Source: Cladopsammia gracilis (taxonomy: Eukaryota > Cnidaria > Anthozoa > Scleractinia > Dendrophylliidae). From it: a stretch of DNA of 64,000 nucleotides. The DNA lies in contig JAJGOT010000124.1 in the NCBI GenBank assembly GCA_022457155.1, positions 1,611,501 to 1,675,500 of the forward strand, written 5' to 3'. The notes beneath the pieces were generated by a model, which saw only the letters and a program-made list of their open reading frames with translations, was not told where the DNA came from and searched no databases. Made by a program: the position numbers and the translations under genes. This document shows positions 37,135-48,688 of the stretch, in pieces (position 1 is the first letter of the stretch; the number at the start of each line of letters is the position of its first letter).

Positions 37135-37664
37135 TCAAAGAACTGATCTTTAAAGACTTCCGAACGTGGATAATTCTGATTGCAACCTAAGATTGATTGT
37201 ATCTCCGCAATGGATATTCCCTAGCTATAATGGTATGACACGTTAATAAAGTTTTGTTGTTGTTGTTGTTGTTGTTGGAACGTTAGTTTCAACCGAATAA
37301 GCCGCATATTTACCTTCCCTAATTCTTGGCTTCCACGTGACGTCATATAAATTCAAAAATCTAAACTTTACATCCTACAAAAGCTGTTTCTAACATGGTA
37401 GGTAAATACCAGTGTTACAATCCTTCGCGAAAAGTTTCAGGTTTTAACGATGTTTTGCTTCCGATCAGTGTAAAGGTTTTATATGTATCACGTAACTCGT
37501 CACGCGCTGTTTCAGATAAGACGTGAAAACATTAAAAACAAAATTGAACCAGCTGAAAGTTATTTTTGCATTATAGATGCTTATAAGTCGATTTATTGTA
37601 AGTTATGGTGAATCCAATCTTTTGTGATGAGATTTTTTGCGTAATTATGACTTTGAATTTTTGG

Positions 37665-37743
37665 TAGCCTGCGCACAGACGTATCCGATTTCGGACGTTT
37701 TCCGCGGGGAGCAAGGAAATCGGATACGTCTGCGCGCAGGCTA
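37665..37743. repeat. Short foldback element
   Basis: TAGCCTGCGCACAGACGTAT and GATACGTCTGCGCGCAGGCTA are inverse arms around a ~25-bp loop. Confidence 0.75.
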
Positions 37744-38411
37744 AAGTTTGGTGTACACCAAAATGGCCGCTCCATACATTTTTACTAAAATATGTCTAAC
37801 ACTCGTTCACCTATAACTCTCGAACGAAATCCTCTGGCGTTCAAAATTTGGCCCAGATGCGTAGTTTAAAAACTCTCTACAATTTCATACATATTTTTGA
37901 AATCTGTTTTTAATGCTTCTGAATTTTAATGTGACACGATATCACGTAAGTGCAAGCCAAGAATAGGAAAACAACCATAATAGATTTTAATGTATTTTAC
38001 AATTGGGCACATTTGCTCAGCTACAGTCAAAATTTGCAATTCTTTTTCTGATTCTTGAAAAGGACCAAATACTGTATTCTGTATTTTTGGTATACCCTGT
38101 ATTCTGTATTCTGTATCCCGTATTCTGTATTCTTTTCGATATCCATATCGAATACAGTCGCACCTCTGCCCGCGGACACCTCGATAATGCGGTCACTTGA
38201 GTCTGCCCCTTTGGGGTGTGCCTTGATGTGGCGAGGAGACTTGAGTGCCCTAATGACCCCTAATGACCCCCAGAGCTTTGCCGGCGGGAGCTTCATGTTC
38301 CTAGCAGGTTCAACCAAGCTGGATTGGTCGGTGGGAGAAGGGCCTGACTTAACACTACCTTAGTCCTTCAGGTTGGGGGTTTGTGGTAGGGCTAACAACC
38401 CTGCCCTGTTA

Positions 38412-38871
38412 GAGCAGTTTTCAATTGAGTGTCGTAAAAACAAAATCAAAGTAATTACTCTGACCAATCACAGCAGTCGTAAACAATACAATGAATCAAT
38501 CAGAGCTCGAAGCAATAGCAAAGCGCACAAATGACGTCAGTACTCATGTTTGTCTGAGTTTATAATTTATTCTTGTTTATTCTTGCATTTCTGACAATAG
38601 AAATTCCTTATTAGGAATCCCCTGAGAGTCACTTTTGGTTTGTTTGTCTGAGTTTTAGTTCTATAAATAGTAATTGTGCGCTTCGCTATTACATGTCAGC
38701 GGCGCCAAGCACGGGAAAACGCGTGCGAGCAAGTCACGATTGGTTTTGGGTTTACTTCTGATTGGTGGCCGGGAGAAAGTGGCGCGAGATTTTTTAGCCA
38801 ATCACAAAGCGTAGCAATGAAAAACCAAAGCAATTGTGTAATTATTTTTCACAATCAATTGAAAACTGCTC
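38412..38871. mobile_element. GAGCAGTTTTCAATTG-family MITE, copy 7, carrying a nested element
   Basis: Both outer ends are intact. The interior is split between GAGCTCGAAGCAAT and ATTACATGTC by about 170 bp (38517-38687) whose own ends are inverse (AGCAAAGCGCACAAAT and ATTGTGCGCTTCGCT). The inner element is thus a second MITE family that inserted into the first. Confidence 0.85.
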
Positions 38872-40692
38872 TAAAAAGAAAATTGTTACTGAAACCTTAC
38901 AACAAGCTACTGTCGTCTAGGCGGCTTGACGCATCGCTTTGGTATTGATATCGGCGCCATTCGTAACAGAAAGGGAAGTTGATCGCAGTCGTTTATGTAT
39001 CAACCTCGTTTATTAAAAGTGTTATCTTTACCACTGACACCAATACCAATAATAAAACGCGACATGATGACGTTGTAAAACACATTTTTTATTCAAACCA
39101 TTAGAATGCATCTTCTGAGTTTCAGCAAAGTATGATAAAAAAAAATTGAAATAATGTATCTTAGCCTACTACGTCTTGCAGTGTAACAGTTATAATTAGG
39201 TTCCTCGCAATCAATCAGCTATGTAAGGTTGGAACTCTTTGCACCAAGGCAACTCTTGCTTCACCCAAGGCATCATTGTTTAACAAGAAATCATTTTAAA
39301 GGAGCGGATATGATGTCGATCTCGACAAGGAAATCGTAAAAACGTTAATGGTTTCTTTTAGCCCGTGTTTACTCCTTCCTAACAAGGATTTGTATGTGAA
39401 CGAATTTGTTCTGGGATGTCGTGAAACCAAAGCATACGTTGTGATGATTCCCGGTTCGGTTAAACTCAACATGACTACCTTATTAGAGTAGCCAAGGTTT
39501 TCAAAAATGAGCGCTGTTAATTGGTACTTTCAGATCAGGGGCGAAGCAAAAGTCAACAAAGTACAAGCGTTGGATTTATTATGATGAACGTTGAAATTAT
39601 TACTTGGGATGAGTATGTCTAAATCAGTGTAGATTTTTGCGTTTTTGTATCCCGGGTTTTGTATTAAAAGTATGTGCATAAACGTAACTGTTGCTGCTCA
39701 TTTGCCATGTTTTCCGTGCTCCCATTTTAGCCAATATGACCAATATGTAAAGCATCCCTTTCTGAGGGGTTCATTTTGCATGTTTGATGTAAGAAAAAGT
39801 AAAACGACTCCATTTATTCTGGACAGGTATGAGACACGAGGGAGGCTCTCTGTATGTTTCAAAGTACATCGTAGCATAGTGCTATTTTTGTATGTTATTG
39901 GAAAACAAGACTGTCGTAAAAATATGCTCTGGAAAAGAAAAAACTGTCTTCAAAGAAAAAAAATATAAATCTGATAAATATGTATTCGGTTCTGTTCTCT
40001 CAAAAAGACTACCGCTGTTTACAAAATTAAAAATTCTTACAAAATATAGCATTATATGAAGCCGCTTTGAGCGGAAACAATTCGATAATACAAGCAAATA
40101 CTGCAATACCTTACGATTTTTTGGGGGAAAATTCGTAGTTAAAGAATTGAGAAACTGACCTAAAGACACCGCACTGACAAATTCAAGCTTTTCAATAACC
40201 GGTTCTACAATCCGTAAACTCAGTGATAATTGACGTCACAAGCAGATTACACATTTTTTATAACAATCGAGGAAGAATTAAATTGAGAGGTTGGCATAGA
40301 CAATTCTATATAAAATCAATTAAACCAATGAAGCGCAGCCTCTTGATTTTAACTTAAAAAGAACCGCTACTTAACAGTGATTCCATACGTTTTCATCATC
40401 TATTGTTGTGTATCTTACTTACACTCAACGCCGTCCTAGCAAAAGACTATTAAAAACTGAAAGGTACGCTTATGTTTTAATTTGTATATTTTCTAACTAC
40501 CATATCGCGATTTACGTAAAATTGTTGTCCTTCATCTAAATGAGGCAAATGACCTACTATCTAATTAAGGAGTGATTTCGGACGTACAATATCATCAACG
40601 TCATTGGCTGAAAGAAAAAAAAAGAAGGAATTCAAGATAAGTTATGACAAATGAGGTTATACTATATGAATGAATGATATATGAACTGCAGA

Positions 40693-40850
40693 TAGAGAAT
40701 ATACAGTGGAGAAATGATCCTCGCAGTCAGTTTGTTTGCAATTTGAGCAACTGCAAAGAAGACTGAGAAAACTTTCAGGGCTCCAACGGGATTTGAACCC
40801 ATGACCTCCACGTTACCGGTGCGATGCTCTACCAACTGAACTATGAATCC
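40693..40850 (-). mobile_element. tRNA-Thr-like SINE
   Basis: Minus-strand bases 40850-40779 form a tRNA-like 72-mer: acceptor GGATTCA / TGGAGCC (one mismatch), A-box TAGTTCAGTTGG, a loop with GGT at the anticodon position, and B-box GGTTCAAATCC. Position 33 is C instead of U and the anticodon stem is imperfect. A non-tRNA tail (CTGAAAGTTTTCTCAGTC ...) follows immediately, so this is a tRNA-derived SINE and not a working tRNA gene. It lies just 3' of the second Death-domain gene. Confidence 0.75.
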
Positions 40851-40866
40851 ATACACACTAATAAAT

Positions 40867-43800
40867 TTAATATTTCGCTTGCACATGCAAGTAAATTGAA
40901 GAAACATAAAGAAAAATCTTACGGTGAAAGAATGTTTTCAATTCCTTGATAACATCATTGCGTTTGATCTTTGCTAGAGTTTCCAGGAACGTTTTCATAT
41001 TAAGGTTTGGATATTCTTGTACGATGCACTCCATCACAACTTTTGTCGGGCTTGGTATGGGGTCTGGCTTCAAACTGTCAAGATCTTTTCTATCGATCGC
41101 AAACTTCCGACCAAAATTGTACCAGGAACTTTCTCGCCTGTCTAACATAGCTGTTACTTCATCTAAGACATTTGAATCGTCAAGCAGTGTTTGAATAGTA
41201 CTCCCATCTACAGACAATAAAATAAGGTATATTTTCGTCATATTTCGTGGCTCATTACTACCTCAGCGAGATCCCAAGCTACAATTGTGCGAAGTATAAT
41301 TCAGAGTTTAGTGAGAGTCCGGTCTAACGTCAAGGATATTCTCCACACTAAATTTGAATCCAACATGGCGGACGAGGAAGTGAGTTGCGCTTGTGCTTGC
41401 GTTATTTCGGTTTACACGTGCGACGCAACGACGCAAGCACAAGCACAAGCACAAGCACAAGCACAAGCACAAGCACAAGCACAAGCACAAGCACAAGCAC
41501 AAGCACAAGCACAAGCACAAGCACAAGCACAAGCACAAGCACAAGCACAAGCACAAGCACAAGCACAAGAAAATGAACCGATTTTTTTTATTACTTGCCT
41601 CGCATCGGTTTACACGTAAGTTTCTTGTCCTTATGCTTGCGCACGTGTAAACCAGGCTCAGTGAAGTCTGGTCTCCGCCATGTTCTTAACGAGTCATTCG
41701 ATCTGACCGAGATCTGGTCGACGGTATAAAGATCAATAAAATGTTATAAAAGGACAACCTTTTAGGTAAAGAGCGAATTTTGATTGTATTCGGGAAACCA
41801 GAAAAGAATGGTTCAATGAATTATAACACGCAGCTCTTAACAACCTCTAATTTCAATGGACCTGGGTAGCACGCAGCTCTATTGTTTTCAGGGCTAGGGT
41901 CCATTGTTGTGTTGTTTGTTCTATTGTTTTCTCAGCAAATCAAAGAGCTGCGTGCTGCCCCGAATTATTTGTAATACTTCATACCTTTGAGATCATTCAA
42001 AAGTTTGGCTATAGCTGGTAGGTTTAAATCTTCTAGAGCAGCTTCTATTGTCATTATACGAAGATACGGGGACGAAGTCTCAAGTTTCTTTAAAATGACT
42101 TTGGACGGACTGTCGCCTGATGGATCTTTAAATGTCCACAGCGTCCCTCCTGCGATACCTAACTTGAGTCCTAAGTCGTGCCAGTTAATTGGACCGCGCT
42201 TGTCGTCCAGTTTTAGACACATGACATTCAAGGTCTCGGGATGGTTTTCACAAAGGTCCCCTACTGTTGTGTCATCTGAGAGTGAAAATAGAAACAACAC
42301 CTTGAGATTTAAAAAAAGACATCTCCAACTGACTAATATTTTTTTAATACCATCACCCCTGGTCTCAGGGGCGATAAAAAAGCGTACTTGTATGTGAAAC
42401 GCCATGCAAACGCCGACAAGACACAATTTGAGGCGTTTACAGTCTCGCTTTTTATTAGGAGCATTAAATGCTAAGAGTCGATAACACTGATTCTCAGCAA
42501 AACTTTACTTCAAAGAGTGCTTTTCAATTGAGTGTCAAAAGTAATTTCGCAGTCGCTTTGGTTATGTATTGATTTGCTTTGTGATTGGCTAAAAAATTTC
42601 GCGCCACTTTCTCAACCAATCAGAAGAAAAAAAAACAATCGTGACTTGCTCGCACGCGTTTTCCCGCGCTTGGCGCCGACTACATGTATTTGCTTTGCGT
42701 TCTGATTGGTTCATTGGATTGTCTGCTTCTGTTGTGATTGGCCAAAGTGATAACTTTGGTTTTGGTTTTAGGTCAGTCAACCGAAAACTGATCTTAATTC
42801 ATTTGATCTATTGCCCTCCGTTTCAATGTTATAAGTCAGCAGCAGGCAAAACCAAACTCGCAGTGTTTTTAGAGTAGTCTTGCAGATAGTTTATACAGTA
42901 TAGAATATTGCATGAGATTTTTTTAACCAATCACTTATAAGCTCAATCAGATAACGAGAAAACCAGAGCAACATACAATTTATACCCAGTTAATGATAAA
43001 CTGGCCATGGTGGGTGGCTTACCATCAAGTCTGCTATTCTTCTCCAACTCAGCGACAACGTCCTTCCTTCCTATTTCCCTGAGGTTATCTTTTATTCTTT
43101 TGACGGTCAGGGAATCATTTGTCGCGCATAAATAGTGAAACATGTTCTCACTTGGACTGAGCATTCCAGTAAAGTTTTCGCATTGCCTTTTTCTCTCATC
43201 CGGCACCTTAAATTCATCTGCCAAATGCTCCCATCGTTGAGTTTGTGGAGCATCTCTGGAACCTGGATAGACAGATCTGTCCAAATGGAGTGAGAGCATA
43301 TCCATCACTTTAACTTTACTGACAATTTTTTCTTTGACCAGAGAATCTGTGAAGAAATTAATAGACACCAAATGAATAAAGACACTTTTCCTTTGAAGGA
43401 CATCTTGCTGAAGCTATGTCCCTGCTGTACTTCATTACCCTACTACATCTCTATCTAAGATGCGGACCATTGGCACAGCATTTCCTGAAGCCTGACCCGC
43501 GGCCCAGTGAATGGCAAGTGGCCTCTTACCCTATTTTCCAACCAAAATAAAGAATTTCTGACCGAAACCCACCCACAATCGTTTCCTTTTTGCTCTTTCC
43601 TTTTTATACCAGTTATGTGAATTTCTTGAAATTGAAAGGAAACGTAACAATTAAAGTGCTGAAGTAACTGGTTACTGTGCAATGAAATTGGACTTGTTAG
43701 CATTCAGTCTAAAGGTGCTGGTTTTGTGCAACAATGTGTAACACCCCCTTGTGCAACTGCACGTTTTCTAGTTTCGCTGAAAAGTTTTCTACTTTTGCAA

Positions 43801-46800
43801 CAAATTTTTCAATGGTTACACAACAAAAATACCTATAACATGGCTCTTGCAACTTGTTTCATCATAACGGATGCGTCATTTTTTAACCTATGCATTTTTT
43901 CACGAGACAATAATAGTTGCATAGCAAATTTGTAACGTGTAACATTGTACATGCATTTTGCAACAATTTGAAAAATTGTTATATGTAAACAGCACCTTAA
44001 GGGGATTTAGAAGTCAGTAATAAACGTCATCTGTAGTTGGTTGATGCTATGGAAACCAGCGTGGGCTGCCTGTGGCCTGTCTGTGTTCATAACTTTACTT
44101 TTACCCTGTAAATTAGTACCTGGGCTAAAATGTTCAAGTTCTCCAGCACTAGTATTGTAACGCGTTGTAGGATGAGATTCCCAACTGGATATATTATTGT
44201 GGCTTCTTGGTTCAAAAGATGATTTGGGACTGGATGTCTCCTTAACACCATAGGCATCACCTGGATTTTACGACAATGAATGACCAATTACTCAACATCT
44301 CATTACACCAGAAACCCATAAGTGGGTTGAAATGTGCAACTGTCTCTTGTACGCTTCAAAACAAGCTTCTGGTTATCCAATTTCTTTATAAGTTGTTACA
44401 ACCATAAGCATATTTGAAAATCAAGATAACAATATTAACCATTCAATTTGCTAGTCAGAATTACTTGCTTCCAATCTCGAGGGACGGAGGGGTTTTCAAA
44501 TATGGTACTAAGCAAAAAATGAATATTCGGAAGCTGTGAATGCGCATTACACGTTTCAATCCACTTATGGGTTTCCGATTATACATACTGAACAACTACT
44601 TGCATGACTAAAAACACAGTAACAAAAAAGTCCCCAAATCCGACCCCCCACCTAAAAAAAAAAATAACCAATTGCATACCCAGAAATTTGTTGTGTATGG
44701 GTAATTCATAATTTTCTTCTTTTAAAATGCACAGTCAACCCATTTCTATCAGTGGCACCTCACGTAAATTAAATTGGTACTCATAGAAGGAAATATGAAC
44801 ATTGAATATGCAGTTGCCCTTCTGGACCATTGTACAGCTGTATGGTTCAATGAAGTATCCATATCCATCCAACAAAGGAAGGTCGTGATTGAAAATTCTA
44901 AGGGAAGAGAGGGTGGTCTCAAAAGCCAACGTTTTCAAAGGAAAGTATATATAAAGCTAATTGGAATTTCCAGGGGGTGGGGGTTCTAACTAAAACGTCT
45001 TCCCTTGGGAGGGTGTGGATGTTTTCTGTGACAGTAGGAAGTTGTTAATCCCTTTTCGGTGTGATTTTGTTCCTTGCCATTGGTGTGTTTTCACCATAGT
45101 TGGAGTGGTTTTAACATCTTTGGCAATGTACAAATGCGTCAATATAATGCGAGTTTTGATCATTGGCATACGGGTGAAATTTTTTCGGGGTGTTCAACTT
45201 TATTTGCCCAAATGAAACTCGTGACGTCATGTTTATTTGCTTTGATGAGTGACTCTGTGTTGTCTAAATTTAACATCAAATGTTCTTATATTGTTTGATG
45301 TCCGAGTAATTTCAAGAGCTGGCAACTGCCAGATCCTTTGAAAAGACTTCTTAGCCTGATTTCTAGCCATCTATATGATACTGAAAAATAAGTCAATCAT
45401 AACTAATTACCATCTTCATCCTGATCGTCAGCTGAAACAAAAGGAGGAATGCTATTTTCATAGCAGGAATTTTGTGTTAGTAGCCCAGGTCTGATTGGCC
45501 CATCTGTACTTTGTGACTCATGGACATTTTCATTAAGTCCAGAGACTGAGTCTACTTCTTCATCAAGATGCTCCTCATCCTCTTGCTCCTGGCTACTGTC
45601 ACTATCAAGAACTTGCTCTATTTCCTGCTCTCCTCCAGGTGAGATGACTGGAGGTGGGGGTGGTGCAGTGGCTATCCTCTCAGGTAATAATTCATTGGGG
45701 ACTACTGGTGAACTGTACTTGTTCAACTGCAATGGATTTTCAGGAAGGTTACCACTCCTCTGTACCTCTAAAGTGGTGTAGTTATTTGCTGCATGCTCAT
45801 CTTGGTGTGACAGGTTTTGGTTATTGTTTATGATGGCCTTATTTCCCCCTTCTTCATAGCTTATTTCATTTGCTGCTGCTGCTGCTGCTTGGTCAGAACC
45901 ACTGGTAACTTCTGTTAAAGTCTCAGGCAGCTGATTTGCGATATTACTGGTGACTGCTACACAATCACCTAATTTGGTGTTACAGTCTTCTTTGCCTGGA
46001 ATATTTATAAAGAAAAAAATCAGCACTTGCAATTACTCAGTGGCTTTAAGTTTAAAAATACTGAAGATGAAATACCAGGAAACAAACTTTCTTAGTCAAA
46101 TTAATTTCACCCTTTCACTTAAATCCTTATTCTTCAAGCATTGACAGGCATTTGCAAACACTGTAAGGTACTGGAATTTGTTAGTATGTGGGTATAAAAA
46201 AACTCAGAAACCTCAAAAACTCAGACCTTCTGGGTGTCTTAAAAATTCAGACCTTCTGGGTGTCTCAAAAACTCAGTCCTTCTCGGTGTCTCAAAAACTC
46301 AGACACTCTGGGTATCTCAAAACCTCAGACACTCTGGGAATCTATAAGACTTAGTCCTTCTGGCCGGGTGTCTCAAAAACTCAGACCTTCTGGGTGTCTC
46401 AAAACCTCAGACACTCTGGGAATCTAAAAGACTTAGTCCTTCTGGCCGGGTGTCTCAAAAACTCAGACCTTCTGGGTGTCTCAAAACCTCAGACACTCTG
46501 GGAATCTAAAAAACTTAGTCCTTCTGGCCGGGTGTCTCAAAAAATCAGAACTTCTGGGTGTCTCAAAAACTCTAACCTTCTGGGTGTCTCAAAAACTCAG
46601 ACCTTCTGGGTGTCTCAAAACTTCTGAAACTCTGGGTGTCTAAAAACTCAGTCCTTCTGGGTGTCTCAAAAACTCAGACCCTCTGGGTGTCTCAAAAACT
46701 CAGACCTTCTGGGTGTCTTAAAAATTCAGACCTTCCGGGTGTCTCAAAACTTTAAACACTCTGGGTGTCTAAAAAACTCAGTCCTTCTGGGTGTCTTAAA

Positions 46801-48688
46801 AACTCAGAACTTCTGGGTGTCTAAAAACCTCAGAGCTTCTGAGTGTCTAAAAAACTTAGAGCTTCTGAGTATCTCAAAAACAGACCTCTAGGTATCTCAA
46901 AAACTCAGACACTCCGCATGTCTCAAACCTCAGACCTTATGGTTGTCTCAAAATCTCAGACCCTCTGGGTGTCTAAAAACTCTAACCTTCTGGGTGTCTA
47001 AAAAACTTTAACCATCTGGGTGTCTCAAAAACTCAGACCCTCTGGGTATCTCAAAAACTCAGACCTTCTGGATGTCTTGAAAACTCAGAAACTCAGACCT
47101 TCTGGGTGTCTTAAAAACTGAGACCCTCTGGGTGTCTCAAAAACTCAGACCTTCTGGGTGTCTCAAAAACTCAGACCTTCTGTGTGTCTTAGAAACTCAG
47201 ACCTTTCAAGTGTCTCAAAAACTCAGAACGTCTGGGTGTTACAAAAACTCAATCCTTCTGGGTATCTCAAAAACTCAGACACTCTGGTTGTCGCAAAAAT
47301 GCAGACCTTCTGGGTGTCTCAAAATCTCAGACCCTCTGGGTGTCTAAAACCTCTGACCCTTGCAGTTATATATCGAGAGGCCTGTATTGATCATGAACAC
47401 CATACTCAACGTTTCTATTGTTTGATTTTTGGTTGTTTTTTGGTCTTAGTTTTTTGGGTCTGAGTTTTGAAGACATCCAGAGGGTCTGAGTCTTTTAGGT
47501 CTGAGGTCTTAGTTTCAAATTTGATGAACTGTTATCCTCACTTCCGTCCTAATTGTAATCATGCACTTTCTCCCCAAGCTTCTTAATGTTCTGTTTTACT
47601 CTGTAGAATCTTTTTATCCAATTTAGTTGTACGTTTGGCGGCATTTGGCAGTATATGTAAATTACGTTAGCGAAATTTCGAAATTCAGGTGGGACACTTC
47701 CTGTTCCTTTTAAATACAAATCCTGAGATTTTTGTCATCGAGGAGGCCTATTGTGAGTCTGGTACCTTTTAGTTTTATTGCTGCATATAATCATTATGCC
47801 TCTGACTGGTAAAACACTAGTCGGTCTGTAACCTGTTATTATCAGCTGATACTTACTAAGAGTGTGAGGAGTTGACCCGCCATCCTGGGTTGGCAGGAAC
47901 AAGGGAAATAGTTTCCGTTCGTCTGATGGTGCTATCGCCAGCATTCCAACAAATTTACCCTCGGCATCCAAAAGAGGAGCTCCTCTTGGCTTCTCTTCCT
48001 TGTGGAAATCCTTTAAATGCTTTACATCATCTGCACCATCGTGGTCCAAGGGCGAAGTCAAGGCAAACTCGCTGGTATCTTTGCCAAATTCAAGACAGTA
48101 AGGCTCGGCGTTGTAGGATGCCTCGCTTCTTCCGTCGCGTATCACATGGCACAAAAGCTTTCTCCTTGAAATGGCAAACTGAATATTTTCATCGCTTTGA
48201 GAGTTGCAAGTTAAGGTTCGCTTCTCAAAGGAGGTACCCCATGGCAACCAGGAGGAAAATTTTCTCGTGAACGCGTTTCTGTCATCAAATTTTTCCACCG
48301 GGATCACTATGAATGATACTTCTTTTAATGCATCACCCGTGCCTCCTAGAACTCTGCCGGGTATGGGATCGGGAAAATCACTCGCATATTTGAAGCCTAA
48401 CTTGAATGCCAACAGATTTCCGCCGTCTAAAAATTCAACTATAATTGATGTATTGGGTGAGATCAAGTCATTCTTGCTGATAACTTGAGTTGTCGTGATC
48501 AAGACGGGGCTCTTTTTTGGTGGTCGACTTCTCGGACTTGGACTAGATGCCTCACCTCCTAAGTTTAAGTTGACAATGCATCCACTACCGCTAGTTGCTT
48601 TACCCAAAAGCATTCCTCGATCGCCCGAAAGTAGCTTTCTTATCCTGCATATGGAAAGTGAAATTTGGCTTTGATTCCTTTTGGCCAT
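40867..48688 (-). CDS. Trypsin-fold pseudoprotease with three Death domains, gene 2
   Basis: Minus-strand exons: 48688-47857, 45995-45411, 44260-44120, 43346-43023, 42275-41985 and 41207-40867 (stop), giving 837 residues; all internal junctions are phase 1 with canonical GT/AG. Residues 1-277 form the trypsin-like domain, with ITTTQVI (Gln at the His position), Glu/Val at the Asp position and PRGAPLLDAEGKFVGM at the nucleophile loop (Ser lost). Exon 2 encodes a 195-residue low-complexity linker with Ala6 and Pro6 runs and a strongly acidic stretch (DSDSSQEQEDEEHLDEE). Then come Death domains at about 520-627 (WEHLADEFKVP), 628-724 (WHDLGLKLGIAGG) and 725-830 (WYNFGRKFAID). The last exon reads to a stop at 40867, but CACC/GTAAGA inside it could serve as a donor, so the C-terminus is less certain. 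The exon-3 donor also has an alternative 15 nt downstream. Likely a cytosolic signalling scaffold; function inferred from domains. Confidence 0.87.
41409..41653. mobile_element. MITE with GGTTTACACGTGCG ends containing an (ACAAGC)n array
   Basis: GGTTTACACGTGCGACGCAA on the left and TTGCGCACGTGTAAACC on the right are inverse; GCAAGCACAAGC just inside the left end has been expanded to about 24 hexamers (41429-41569). It lies in the intron between Death-domain exons 2 and 3 of gene 2. The Gln-Ala, Ser-Thr, Lys-His and Leu-Cys frames across it are repeat artefacts. Confidence 0.85.
42515..42793. mobile_element. GAGCAGTTTTCAATTG-family MITE, copy 8
   Basis: Slightly degenerate ends (GAGTGCTTTTCAATTGAGTG ... 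CAACCGAAAACTGATC) with all internal family blocks present. Located between the exons for Death domains 1 and 2 of gene 2. Confidence 0.85.
46195..47355. repeat. 26-bp minisatellite, ~44 copies, in intron 1 of gene 2
   Basis: The unit CTTCTGGGTGTCTCAAAAAC + TCAGAC is repeated with point changes, mainly CTC/CTA and CAGAC/CAGTC. Because 26 is not a multiple of three and the unit has no stop in any plus-strand frame, all three plus frames stay open for long stretches. The resulting Leu/Ser/Lys-rich peptides have no support as proteins. A diverged last piece with inverted motif continues to about 47510. Confidence 0.95.

Larger units (their letters stand above)
36088..40692. other. Gene-free region between copy B and the second Death-domain gene
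   Basis: Probable copy B 3' UTR with AATAAA at 36858. It then holds an inverted-repeat element at 36970-37134, a short foldback at 37665-37743, TATTCTG/TATCCTG-type simple repeat at 38080-38150, and a GAGCAG-family MITE with a nested insertion (38412-38871). From 38.9 to 40.7 kb the sequence is AT-rich; the 95-residue minus frame at 39882-40169 has a usable acceptor but no recognisable domain. Confidence 0.55.

Noticed and set aside
40779..40850. tRNA-Thr gene
   Set aside because: Acceptor and anticodon stems have mismatches, position 33 is C, and a SINE-type tail follows directly, so it is a tRNA-derived SINE.
41287..41650. Gln-Ala, Ser-Thr, Lys-His and Leu-Cys repeat frames
   Set aside because: All are translations of one (ACAAGC)n microsatellite within a MITE; no unique conserved sequence is attached.
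46188..47463. Series of frames with Leu-Gly-Val-Ser-Lys repeats
   Set aside because: They come from a 26-bp minisatellite without stops on the plus strand, lying inside an intron of the minus-strand gene.
47872..48488. Plus-strand frames of 132 and 94 codons
   Set aside because: Antisense shadows of exon 1 of gene 2, whose minus-strand frame is conserved in gene 1.
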